From contig JANQGK010000101.1 in NCBI GenBank assembly GCA_028277365.1, forward strand, positions 1 through 33,098: DNA of 33,098 nt, read 5' to 3'. The DNA comes from Halieaceae bacterium. Lineage in GTDB: Bacteria > Pseudomonadota > Gammaproteobacteria > Pseudomonadales > Halieaceae. This document shows positions 1-8,250 of this stretch, piece after piece. A program made the translations under genes and the position numbers. Position 1 is the first letter of the stretch. The number at the start of each line of letters is the position of its first letter. The notes beneath the pieces were generated by a model. That model saw only the letters and a program-made list of their open reading frames with translations. It was not told the DNA's origin and did no database searches.

Positions 1-421
1 CCATGCTGCCCAGGAATCGGTGCATCAACGGCCGGTACAACCTGGACAGGAACTTCTGGCGCACGATATCGGAGTGGTAGGTCACCACCGCGTGCTGCGG
101 GTAGCCGGCCATCGCGTGCAAGACGTCCGCGTAAGGCCAGGGAAAATGGTAGTGAACGATGTCTGCCCATTCGATTTGCCGGCGGAACTCCGCAATGCCG
201 GCAAAGGTGAATCCGCAGGAGGCGATCTCAAACGCCTGCTTAACGCGGATCACGCGGCCTTCGGGCGCCTCGATCTCTCCGGGTTCCGGCGCCGGGCTCA
301 GGCAGAAAACCCGGCTCTCGACCCCGAGCTCCCGGGTGTTCAGGCAAATCTGCCGGATAACCTCTTCCAGACCGCCCTGGGAGTCCGGGAAATAGGTGCG
401 ATAAACATGAAGAACCTTCAT
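1..421 (-). CDS. GT4-family glycosyltransferase, N-terminal part (3' end outside window)
   Basis: The reading frame opens with ATG at 421 and runs off the window edge, giving about 140 residues. It begins MKVLHVYRTYFPDSQGGLEE, the usual first beta strand and Gly-rich loop of GT-B enzymes of family GT4, which transfer a sugar from a nucleotide donor to a growing glycan at the cytoplasmic membrane. Further on are WADIVHYHFPWPYADVL and AVVTYHSDIVRQ, the typical segments of the acceptor-binding N-terminal Rossmann domain (HxH and YHSD blocks). The donor-binding C-terminal domain with its E-x7-E motif lies beyond the edge. It is transcribed away from the sulfotransferase gene at 773 and probably belongs to the same surface-glycan locus. 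The family call is firm; donor and acceptor cannot be told. Confidence 0.85.
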   Translation of the reverse strand, partial: MKVLHVYRTYFPDSQGGLEEVIRQICLNTRELGVESRVFCLSPAPEPGEIEAPEGRVIRVKQAFEIASCGFTFAGIAEFRRQIEWADIVHYHFPWPYADVLHAMAGYPQHAVVTYHSDIVRQKFLSRLYRPLMHRFLGSM

Positions 422-772
422 GGTAGGAGCTGGCTGCGAGAAAACGCCATTATCCAACAGCCCGTGAGAGCAACGCAAAACCCGGGTCTCAGTTCACGCA
501 GCCAAAGCCCGCCATACTGTCAGAAAATTGCTGCCGCCGTCGGCCAAGGGATAGCTCGCGACGCTGGGGTCGACCCGCATCCGGCGCTTTCTTGACCTTG
601 AGGTTGTAAACTAGCGCTTTCATAGAGTACCGCGGGATACGCCTACCGCTTTGTCACTGATGCCACCGGCTGCTGCAGCCCTAGTGGCGACTGTCTTAAT
701 CGTTTACCATTCGCCGCCAAATCGAGCACCCCATGACCATCCCGCCCAACACCGTCAATCCATACCCCCCTC
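422..772. other. divergent intergenic region of 351 bp
   Basis: This gap separates two genes read outward and should carry both promoters. A candidate minus-strand promoter is listed separately. On the plus strand an 8-bp direct repeat GCGCTTTC occurs at 584-591 and 614-621, exactly 30 bp apart, about three helical turns, which could be a paired binding site or chance. The plus-strand gene at 773 has no clear Shine-Dalgarno sequence; the bases before its ATG are a C-rich run. I found no RNA gene or convincing small ORF. Confidence 0.5.
449..478 (-). promoter_or_regulatory. candidate sigma-70 promoter for the GT4 gene
   Basis: Read on the minus strand there is TTGCGT (478-473), an 18-bp spacer and GATAAT (454-449). 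The -10 matches the consensus at five of six positions, the -35 at only three of six. It lies 28 bp upstream of the ATG at 421. Called by eye. Confidence 0.35.
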
Positions 773-2092
773 ATGCCAGACAGCGATAAAGCGACAGCGC
801 TGCTGGTGCTGGGCATGCACCGGAGCGGCACCTCCCTGCTGAGCGGGCTGATGGCCGGAGCGGGTGTCAGCCTCGGGCAGCACCTAATGCCCGCAGCCCC
901 GGACAACCCGAAGGGCTTCTGGGAAAACCAGACCATCGTTGACTTTAACGAGTCCCTGCTCAACCTGCTCGGCCAGACCTGGTCCAGCTGGGAACCCCTG
1001 CCTGAAACCTGGCTTGAGGACGAGCGGCTGGCCGGCCGCAAGGACGAGCTGTCTTCCATCCTTGATGCAGAATTCGGGAGTAGCGACCTCATCTGCATTA
1101 AGGACCCGCGCCTGTGCAGGCTGCTGCCCTTTTGGCGCGCCCTGCTGTCTGAGCGCGGCATGCGGGTCATCGGGCTGGTAGTCAGTCGCCCGGTGACCGA
1201 AGTGGCGGCCTCCCTGCAGGCCCGGGACGGTATGGGCCCCGCCCAGGCGAGAGCACTGTGGATGCGCTACAGCCTGGACAACGTTGCTGGTGCAGACGGC
1301 CTGGAACAGGTACGCACCTCCTACGAAGACTTGTTGAGGGCACCGCGAGACTTCCTCGCCACGCTGGAGGCGCAGGTGGGAAGGTCTCTTGCGCTGGAGG
1401 ATGTCGAGTTTGCCGACAGCGCTCTGCGGCACCACAGGCGTGAGCCGGAACCAGAGGATACCTGGGCGACCCTGCTCCATGAGCATCTCAGCGGCCGGCG
1501 TGAGCAACTGCCGGAAAACTTTTCCACACTTGTGGCGCCACTGGTCAGCCAGTCGGCTGAGCTGGAGCTGGAGCTCGCGAAGCAGTCTCTCGACGAAGCG
1601 CCACCGGACGTGAAGGCTGCAAAATCGGCGCGAGAACAGGCTCTGTTCGCCCAGGCACAAGAGGCGAAGCAGTACGCGGGGTCACTGTGGGAGGAGCTCA
1701 AGACCGGCAGGGCTTACATAGAGGCGATGCAGGAGGAGCTGGCCGAGCGCCAGGAGTACGCCCGGTCACTGGAGCTGTCGCTAAAAAGCAATATTGAAGA
1801 ACGAGACAAGTTCATCGAATCCCTTAAGGAAGAAGTGGCTATCCGTGACACTGAACTGGAACGCCGCCAGACGTTCAACGAGTCCTTGCAGGAGCACATC
1901 GCTCAGAAAGAGCAAGTGCTGCAGGACTACGCTGAGGACATCAAGCGGCGCGAGGAGTACACCACGTTCTTGCAGGAACAGATTCGCAACAAGGAGGCCG
2001 AACTGGAGGAACGCCGCGCCCGCGTGGCGAAGCTGAAACACCGATTCCGGCACCTCTTGTGGGTAGGCAAGCTGCTGCGGAACAGGAAGTAA
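773..2092 (+). CDS. sulfotransferase-family protein with long C-terminal coiled coil
   Basis: The 439-residue protein starts with a PAPS-binding P-loop (LGMHRSGTSLL, residues 13-23), the 5'-phosphosulfate loop of the sulfotransferase superfamily. The following PDNPKGFWEN and IKDPRLCRLLPFW blocks are typical of bacterial enzymes that sulfate sugars or lipids using PAPS. The fold should end near residue 250. From about 265 to 425 the protein is almost purely charged and heptad-like (repeated EELKTGR, EELAERQEYARSLE and LQEHIAQKE-type segments), a long coiled coil, ending in a basic tail. Similar sulfotransferase-plus-coiled-coil proteins occur in polysaccharide loci; the coil could mediate oligomerisation or docking onto other glycan enzymes (inference). 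The ATG at 773 is used because it sits just before the P-loop strand; it lacks an evident RBS. The next gene starts 11 bp downstream, so the two are probably cotranscribed. Confidence 0.85.
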   Translation: MPDSDKATALLVLGMHRSGTSLLSGLMAGAGVSLGQHLMPAAPDNPKGFWENQTIVDFNESLLNLLGQTWSSWEPLPETWLEDERLAGRKDELSSILDAEFGSSDLICIKDPRLCRLLPFWRALLSERGMRVIGLVVSRPVTEVAASLQARDGMGPAQARALWMRYSLDNVAGADGLEQVRTSYEDLLRAPRDFLATLEAQVGRSLALEDVEFADSALRHHRREPEPEDTWATLLHEHLSGRREQLPENFSTLVAPLVSQSAELELELAKQSLDEAPPDVKAAKSAREQALFAQAQEAKQYAGSLWEELKTGRAYIEAMQEELAERQEYARSLELSLKSNIEERDKFIESLKEEVAIRDTELERRQTFNESLQEHIAQKEQVLQDYAEDIKRREEYTTFLQEQIRNKEAELEERRARVAKLKHRFRHLLWVGKLLRNRK

Positions 2093-2103
2093 AGACTAGG
2101 TAT

Positions 2104-4662
2104 ATGAGCAAGACCTGTATTTTCACCATCGTTTCGCGCAACTACCTTCACTATGCGCGCACTCTAATGAACAGCGTCGAAAGCTTCGCGCCGGACGCAG
2201 ACCGCGTGGTCGGGCTCTGCGACGAGCGGGGCGACTTCGATTTCTCCGGCGAGAATTTCGACCTGCTGGACCTGCATTCCCTGGCCATCCCGGACATCGA
2301 CAAGTTCATTTTCCGCTACACGATTCTGGAGCTGAATACGGCCATCAAGCCCTACATCATCTCCGAGCTGTTCTCGCAGGGCTTCGACAAGGTCATCTAC
2401 TTCGACCCCGATATCCGCATCTATCGCTCCCTGAGGCCCATGCTGGCGCTGCTGGACGAGCACCAGATGCTACTGACGCCCCACCTCACTGGACCGCTGG
2501 ATGACGACAAGCTACCCAGCGAGCTTAATATTTTGGTGAGCGGCAGCTACAACCTCGGCTACATCGGCCTGCGCAATACCCCTGACATGCAACGCTTTGC
2601 TCACTGGTGGGAAGACAAGCTCCATACGGACTGCGTGGTGGACCTTGAACGTGGACTATTCGTCGACCAAAAGTGGATGGACCTCGCCCCTGGTATGTAC
2701 CCGGGCGTCTACATTGAGCGCAATCCCGGCTGGAATACCGCCTACTGGAACCTCAAGCATCGACGGGTCACTCGTAACGGTGAAGAGTATCTGGTCAATG
2801 GTGAACCGCTGGTCTTTTTCCACTTCTCAGGCTTTTCCGGCGAGGCCAAACTGCTCAGCAAGCACCAGGACCGTTTTACCAAGAAGTCTGCGGGCCCCGA
2901 GGTCGAACTGCTCTGCTCAGACTACGCCGGGGAGCTGGCAGCCAACGGCGAGACCGAGACGCGCAAACTGCCGTACTACTATGGCAAGTTTGCGGACGGC
3001 ACCCTGATCCCCGACCTGGCACGCCACATCTACCGGGAGGATTACGACTGGAAACTGAGCCGCGACAATCCCTATCAGAGCGAGGGTTGTGCCAACTACC
3101 TGGGCTATCTGAACGAGCCGATCACGCTGGGAGGCCAGCGCATACCCTGGATTACCAGGCTGGCCTATAAGCTCTACCAGGCTCGCCCCGATCTACAGGA
3201 GGCATTCCCGGATCTGCGAGGCGCATACGGCAAGCGTTTTGCGGACTGGTACGTACAGAGCGCCGCGGAGCAGGCAGGCTTCGAAGAAGCCTTCATTTTA
3301 CCGGTGCGGCACGAACTCAGCGAACTGGGTACAGAAGAGGCCAGGGGCACCTTGCTGCAGAGGGCCTCGCGCAGGCTAAATCGCGTTCTCTACCGAGTCG
3401 CCTGGCGTTACCGCCACCTGGTCCGCCCCTTTGTACACCCGAAGATTCGCCACAGAGTACATGTTGGGCTGGTGGAACGCCTGTCCCGACAAACCCCTGG
3501 CACCCCGGCGAGAACACCCAAAGACCCTGGACTGCCCTGGGGCATCAACCTCTACGGCTACCTGCGCGCCGAAAGCGGCATCGGTCAGTCTGCGCGCGCC
3601 AACATAGACGCTATTCTTGCTGCCGACGTACCCCTGGCGGTCGTGGATTTCAACGAGGGCAATGTATCGCGCAAGGAAGCACGGATCCCCGATGGCCTGG
3701 CATCCGATCCGCGTTTCAACATCAACCTGTTCCATATCAACGCCGATGAGACCGAGAACGCCATCCGTCACATCGGTGAGGAAGTCTTGCGCGGCCACTA
3801 CAACATTGGCTATTGGGCCTGGGAGCTACCGGAGTTTCCGGACCGCTGGCTCACGGCGGTTCAGCTCCTCGATGAAATCTGGGTACCCTCGGGATTCTGC
3901 AGGGAGGCTATAGCCGCCAAGGCAGACATCCCCGTGACTTGTATCCCTCATGGAGTCTCCCTGCCCGAGCCGGCACCGGACGCTGACCGCGCCGGCTTCG
4001 GGCTGCCCGAGGACGGCACCTTGTTCCTCACCATGTACGATGCGCTCAGCGTCCCCGCGCGCAAGAATCCGGCGGCGGCGATTGCGGCTTTTCAGCAGGC
4101 CACCGCAGCGGGTGATATCGACGCCCGGCTGGTATTGAAAGTGACCAACCTCGACGCCGACCCCAGCCATGCAATAGAAATTCGGCAGCTCGCCAGCGCC
4201 AATCCGCGAGTGCACCTGCTGGAGGGATATTTTTCCAGGGAGCGCGTTGACCAGCTAATACAGTCCTGCGATGTGTTTTTCTCGATGCACCGCTCGGAAG
4301 GATTCGGCTTTGGCCTCGCCGAGGCCATGCTACTGGGCAAGGTGGCCCTGGCCACCGGTTGGTCGGGTAACAAACAGTTTATGCGCGAAGGGAACTCGCT
4401 CCTGGTGAGCAGTGAGCTGGTCACACTGGACCAGGACTACGGCCCCTACCAGGCCGGCCAGCAGTGGGCGGAACCCGACACCTCAGAGGCTGCTGGGCTT
4501 ATCCGCCGCCTGTGCCTGGAACCTGAGCTCCGGCAGGCGCTGGGCCGCGCCGCACAAGCCACGGTGGAGCAAGAGCTGGCGCCGGCCATAGTGGGCCAGC
4601 AGATTCTCGAACGCCTGAAGATAGTAGGCGCGGAGACGGCGGGGCTAGCGAGAGCCGGTTAG
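2104..4662 (+). CDS. two-domain glycosyltransferase (GT-A-like + GT4)
   Basis: The 852-residue protein carries two glycosyltransferase modules. Residues 1 to about 290 resemble a GT-A nucleotide-sugar transferase: first strand CIFTIVSRNYLHYARTLMNS, then VIYFDPDIRIY with the metal-binding DxD at D101/D103, and WNTAYWNL and FFHFSGFSG blocks near 215-260, as in GT8-like enzymes. Residues about 475-845 form a GT-B fold of family GT4, opening with GINLYGYLRAESGIGQSAR and ending with EGFGFGLAE, the E-x7-E pair (E732, E740) that binds the donor. The link region 300-470 has no clear motif. It probably adds two successive sugars or makes a repeating disaccharide in the cytoplasm. I take the ATG at 2104, preceded by AGG, rather than an in-frame start at 2059 that would overlap the upstream gene. 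Its 3' end overlaps the convergent gene at 4645 by 18 bp. Confidence 0.85.
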   Translation: MSKTCIFTIVSRNYLHYARTLMNSVESFAPDADRVVGLCDERGDFDFSGENFDLLDLHSLAIPDIDKFIFRYTILELNTAIKPYIISELFSQGFDKVIYFDPDIRIYRSLRPMLALLDEHQMLLTPHLTGPLDDDKLPSELNILVSGSYNLGYIGLRNTPDMQRFAHWWEDKLHTDCVVDLERGLFVDQKWMDLAPGMYPGVYIERNPGWNTAYWNLKHRRVTRNGEEYLVNGEPLVFFHFSGFSGEAKLLSKHQDRFTKKSAGPEVELLCSDYAGELAANGETETRKLPYYYGKFADGTLIPDLARHIYREDYDWKLSRDNPYQSEGCANYLGYLNEPITLGGQRIPWITRLAYKLYQARPDLQEAFPDLRGAYGKRFADWYVQSAAEQAGFEEAFILPVRHELSELGTEEARGTLLQRASRRLNRVLYRVAWRYRHLVRPFVHPKIRHRVHVGLVERLSRQTPGTPARTPKDPGLPWGINLYGYLRAESGIGQSARANIDAILAADVPLAVVDFNEGNVSRKEARIPDGLASDPRFNINLFHINADETENAIRHIGEEVLRGHYNIGYWAWELPEFPDRWLTAVQLLDEIWVPSGFCREAIAAKADIPVTCIPHGVSLPEPAPDADRAGFGLPEDGTLFLTMYDALSVPARKNPAAAIAAFQQATAAGDIDARLVLKVTNLDADPSHAIEIRQLASANPRVHLLEGYFSRERVDQLIQSCDVFFSMHRSEGFGFGLAEAMLLGKVALATGWSGNKQFMREGNSLLVSSELVTLDQDYGPYQAGQQWAEPDTSEAAGLIRRLCLEPELRQALGRAAQATVEQELAPAIVGQQILERLKIVGAETAGLARAG

Positions 4663-5847
4663 CCGGTGCTCTTCGAGCCTGGGCTCTTTCTGAATCGGCG
4701 CAGGCTCCCAGTAAAGCGCCCGCTCCACGAATTGATAAACCACCAGATTCGGCCGATAGCGTTCGATAAACGAAACATCGAAGTCCAGCTCCACCCTTGG
4801 TACCACCACTACCTCGTCAAAACTGGAAAGCAGATGCGCAAGCATGGCGTTCGCGAAGGAGTCTCGGTACACCAACACACGGGTGCGCGATTCACCTTTA
4901 GCGGGCGCGTAGCGCCTGTGCTGGTGCTGTGGATACGGCCGATAAGGATTACCGGCTCGCTCACCAGTGTCGGTGTTGGTTGAGACCAGGTCGCGCTGCT
5001 GTTTGTAGCGACAACGCATACCTCGGTCATCTCGCAAGACGTCCTCGAGCTGGAGCATGTTTTTTGCCATATCCCGGCCGGGAACGTCTTCCAGCTGCCT
5101 GAACCAGAGGTCATCGCGACTCACCCGGTGTGCGCCAGAAAGGCCGAGCGGCTCCACAGCGTCCATCAGATCCTGGTAGGCAAACCACGCCCCCAGACAG
5201 GTCCAGTGTGTGTCAGTCATCCAGTACAGGTGTTGATCCTGCACTTTCTGGCGAAGCAGTGAAGGCAGGGCGTCAACCAGTGGCTCACCTGCCTCGGCCA
5301 TGGCGTCCACAAATTGCCGGTAGCGACTGGGTCCCACCTTGCGGACGCTTGCAGGCAGGTATTCCGGGTACACACTGTTCTTGTCTGGCACAACCATAGC
5401 GACATAAGGTATCCCGAGAGCCTCCACCCACTCGCGCCGCTCTCGGAACCGGGACACATAGGTCGACAGCTCCTCCTCAGACAGCGGCAAGGCCCCGCGG
5501 TTCTGGTGAGTGAGCTCCTGGTTGGTAAAGAACAGCCAGCCGTCCCGGCCTAGCAAAACCTGGCGGGAAGGTGACACCCCCAGCTCGATCATCAACCTGT
5601 TGTGCCACCTGAGTAGACTCGAGCGCAGCCCGAAGTTGTCATCCATGTAGTCAGCGAAGCGCACGGGAAACCCGCGCAACTGTCGGGCGTCTGCCGGCCA
5701 GTCAGGCCTCTCGGCGAGGCGTCGGTTTTCCCGCTCGTCCGCCACTGAGGACATCCACCACTGGAAGCTCACGATGGTGCCGAGGCAGACCAGAAACAGC
5801 ACCAGTCCCAGGCCATGTACGATCCTCTGAGCCAAGCCCGTTTTCAT
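4645..5847 (-). CDS. AlgX/AlgJ-like polysaccharide O-acetyltransferase (SGNH-type)
   Basis: This 400-residue protein has an N-terminal membrane anchor (residues 8-29) and a periplasmic body like the AlgJ/AlgX/DltD-type SGNH enzymes that put acetyl groups on exported polysaccharides. Visible signatures are RFADYMDDNFGLRSSLLRWHN (64-83), LLGRDGWLFF (98-107), VPDKNSVYPE (153-162), and TDTHWT with the Asp212-x-His214 pair. The candidate nucleophile is Ser330 in LVYRDSFANA. In AlgX the catalytic Ser, His and Asp sit in equivalent blocks. The gene begins in a TAATG overlap with the MBOAT gene upstream, so the two are translationally coupled, as expected for partners: the MBOAT protein passes acetyl groups across the membrane and this protein transfers them to the glycan. 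It is the last gene of the operon. The class is secure; the substrate is unknown and need not be alginate. Confidence 0.85.
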   Translation of the reverse strand: MKTGLAQRIVHGLGLVLFLVCLGTIVSFQWWMSSVADERENRRLAERPDWPADARQLRGFPVRFADYMDDNFGLRSSLLRWHNRLMIELGVSPSRQVLLGRDGWLFFTNQELTHQNRGALPLSEEELSTYVSRFRERREWVEALGIPYVAMVVPDKNSVYPEYLPASVRKVGPSRYRQFVDAMAEAGEPLVDALPSLLRQKVQDQHLYWMTDTHWTCLGAWFAYQDLMDAVEPLGLSGAHRVSRDDLWFRQLEDVPGRDMAKNMLQLEDVLRDDRGMRCRYKQQRDLVSTNTDTGERAGNPYRPYPQHQHRRYAPAKGESRTRVLVYRDSFANAMLAHLLSSFDEVVVVPRVELDFDVSFIERYRPNLVVYQFVERALYWEPAPIQKEPRLEEHRLTGSR

Positions 5848-7268
5848 TAAAACCGAAAATAGATAAAGGGATTGTAAGCGCCCGCCGCCAGCGCCATCAG
5901 GCAGAGCAGGAACAGGATGCAGAGGACGCTGAGGTTGAATACTGCGCCTGCACTGCCCAGTGGCTGCAGGACACGCATCTCCAGCCTTGGCGCCAGCGGC
6001 ACCGACAACAGCATGCCCGCGCCGAGTACCAATAGAATATATGGGTTCAGATACAGCGCCAGGTATTGAGCGTTCGGGTCTCCGCTGCCACTTACTAAAA
6101 GTGCCTTCAAGTAGGCGATCGACTGCGGCAGAGTTTCAGCGCGAAAGAACACCCAGGCCAGCATGACGACAAACAGCGTGTAGACGTGGGCAATCAGCGC
6201 AGGCAGTGAATCCAACCAGCGACCAAAGCCCGTGCGCTCGACCACCAGCAGGCCTCCATGCATCAGGCCCCAGATCACAAAGTTCCAGCTGGCTCCGTGC
6301 CACAGGCCGCACAGGAAAAACACGGTGACAAGGTTGAAGTAGGTGCGCCACGGGCCGGCACGATTGCCACCCAGAGGAATGTACAGATAGTCACGGAACC
6401 AGGAAGACAGCGAGATATGCCAGCGGCGCCAGAACTCACGGACAGACCGCGCGCTGTAGGGATAGTTGAAGTTTTCGAGAAAGCGAAAACCCAGCATACG
6501 CCCCAGCCCGATCGCCATATCCGAGTAACCGGAGAAGTCAAAGTAGATCTGTAGCGTGTAGCACAGCAGCCCCAACCAGGCCACGGGGGTAGTCAGGTCC
6601 CCTCCGCCAATCGCAAAGATCTGGTCTGCCACTTCACCCAGCGGGTTGGCAATGAGCATCTTCTTTGCCAGTCCGTAGATAAAGCGCCGCAAACCGCTGT
6701 ACGCCAGGTCAATGCTGAGCACGCGGCGACGAATCTGCTCGGCAATATCGTGGTAGCGAACAATCGGCCCGGCAATAAGCTGAGGGAACAGGGCAATATA
6801 GAGCGCTATGTTTACCGGGTTGCGATCGTGCCGCGCGTCGCCCCGATAAACATCCAACAGGTAGGACATCGCCTGGAAAGTAAAAAAGGAGATGCCCAGG
6901 GGCAGGTGCACTGCTGCCATCTCCACCGGCGGCACGCCCAGCTGCGACAGCAGCCAGTTCCCGTTGTCCACCAGGAAGTTGGCGTATTTGAAGTACCCCA
7001 GTAGCCCAAGGTTGGCAGTGATGCCCGCTACCAGCCAGGCCCGGGCCCCGACCTGCGCCTGCTTCGCCCTGTGAATGCAGCTGCCAAACAAGTAGTTGAG
7101 CGCAATCGATACCAGCATCAGCAAGACGTAATGCAACTCGCCCCAGGCGTAGAACAACAGGCTGAAGAGAAGCAGCACAAGATTTCGGATCCCGCGCGGA
7201 CTCAACAGCATGGCGAACAACACCAGCGGCAGAAAAGCGAACAGGAAGGTGCTGGAACTAAAGACCAC
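5847..7268 (-). CDS. MBOAT O-acyltransferase, AlgI-like
   Basis: The 473-residue polytopic membrane protein is a clear AlgI-type member of the MBOAT family. Landmarks are the N-terminal FSSSTFLFAFLPLVL, the FPQLIAGPIVRYHDI block (161-175), IYFDFSGYSDMAIGLGRMLG (241-260), REFWRRWHISLSSWFRDYLYIPLGG with His284, and GLWHGASWNF with the invariant active-site His324. Roughly eleven or twelve hydrophobic segments are visible. In AlgI-type systems this protein takes acetyl from a cytoplasmic donor and delivers it to a periplasmic SGNH transferase, which here is the next gene (one-base overlap). The start is GTG at 7268, with one base separating it from the stop of the sulfotransferase upstream. A glycan locus with both sulfation and acetylation genes is the notable context. 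AlgI itself is about 520 residues; this one is somewhat shorter but lacks no core motif. Confidence 0.92.
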   Translation of the reverse strand: MVFSSSTFLFAFLPLVLFAMLLSPRGIRNLVLLLFSLLFYAWGELHYVLLMLVSIALNYLFGSCIHRAKQAQVGARAWLVAGITANLGLLGYFKYANFLVDNGNWLLSQLGVPPVEMAAVHLPLGISFFTFQAMSYLLDVYRGDARHDRNPVNIALYIALFPQLIAGPIVRYHDIAEQIRRRVLSIDLAYSGLRRFIYGLAKKMLIANPLGEVADQIFAIGGGDLTTPVAWLGLLCYTLQIYFDFSGYSDMAIGLGRMLGFRFLENFNYPYSARSVREFWRRWHISLSSWFRDYLYIPLGGNRAGPWRTYFNLVTVFFLCGLWHGASWNFVIWGLMHGGLLVVERTGFGRWLDSLPALIAHVYTLFVVMLAWVFFRAETLPQSIAYLKALLVSGSGDPNAQYLALYLNPYILLVLGAGMLLSVPLAPRLEMRVLQPLGSAGAVFNLSVLCILFLLCLMALAAGAYNPFIYFRF

Positions 7269-7269
7269 G

Positions 7270-8085
7270 TCAGCGTCCCACCATCCAGCTGCGTACCGGG
7301 AAGTCCACCAGACTGGCCAGCCGCCACAGGTCGTACCAGTAGCTCAGCCGCAGCAGCGCCGCCACCCATTGCGGTGGTGCTTCACCGTTGCCTACATTCA
7401 GGCGCTCGGGCTCGATGGCCTGGTGTGCCGACACCCCAAGGAATTGGAATACACGTGACAGCGCGCGGTCATGATCCCGTTCCAGCTCATCGCTACTGAT
7501 CACCAGCAGCTGTTCGCGCCTGAAACAGCTGAGGTAACGGTGCAGTTGCCTGGCGTACAGCCCGCGGGCGCGGTAGCTGTTCTCACGCAGGGCCGAGTGC
7601 GCTGCCAGGGGACTGGCACCCAGCCAGAGCCGCAGCGGTTCGACCAGCAGCGCGAGCCAGAAAGGCAGGTTCTCAAGCCGGTTCGCCACGGCCATGCGGT
7701 AGTGTGACCAGGCTCGCTGCACCGGGTCGCGGAGGATTACGATAAGTTTCAACTCGGGATTCCAGGCCTGTAGCTGCGGGGGCAGGCTTCTCAGGTATAG
7801 GTATACCGGTGTGGCTTCACCGAGGACGTTTTCGTTTTCAAGGTGCGCGAAAAAGCCGCCATAGTATTCGTCGAGCAAGGCGTCCGTCCAGGCCCCGGCA
7901 TGTCCCTCGTGGTCAAAGGCATGAGCTTCCTTGGGCCGGGCCATGCCGATTTCCGGATGCTGGTCCAGGAAGTGTGCCAGCGCTGTGGTGCCGCACTTCT
8001 GGGCGCCTATGATCATGAAATCGAGTTTCTTCCCGCGCCGGCCTCCAGCGCTGCCGCAGGCGCCTTCAGTTTTTCCTGCGGCCAC
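7270..8085 (-). CDS. sulfotransferase domain protein
   Basis: A PAPS-dependent sulfotransferase of 271 residues. The 5'-phosphosulfate loop is FMIIGAQKCGTTAL (23-36) with K30, and the 3'-phosphate-binding block is VILRDPVQRAWSHYRM (116-131) with R119 and S127. The KEAHAF segment after the P-loop (52-57) and EATPVYLY (90-97) are usual for the family that sulfates sugars. I choose the GTG at 8085 because AGAGGGAG lies six bases upstream; a TTG at 8130 in the same frame would add 15 residues without an RBS. The following MBOAT gene begins one base after its stop, so the two are likely cotranslated. The 165-bp gap to the preceding gene holds no convincing gene. Target sugar unknown. Confidence 0.85.
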   Translation of the reverse strand: MAAGKTEGACGSAGGRRGKKLDFMIIGAQKCGTTALAHFLDQHPEIGMARPKEAHAFDHEGHAGAWTDALLDEYYGGFFAHLENENVLGEATPVYLYLRSLPPQLQAWNPELKLIVILRDPVQRAWSHYRMAVANRLENLPFWLALLVEPLRLWLGASPLAAHSALRENSYRARGLYARQLHRYLSCFRREQLLVISSDELERDHDRALSRVFQFLGVSAHQAIEPERLNVGNGEAPPQWVAALLRLSYWYDLWRLASLVDFPVRSWMVGR

Positions 8086-8250
8086 AGGGCTCTCCCTCTG
8101 CCACTGCTCACCGCCGGTGCAGCCAGCCAAGATGTTGCACCTTCCATATGGTACAGGCTGCCACCGCTTCGACGGGCCTGACGCCGCCTAGCGCCGTCCC
8201 CGGCAGCGACAAACGCCTCGACTCCGATCGAAGGCACGCGAACAACGCCC

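Noticed and set aside
884-1660. 258-codon minus-strand frame opposite the sulfotransferase gene
   Set aside because: The plus strand has the P-loop and coiled coil; the antisense frame is a by-product of codon bias.
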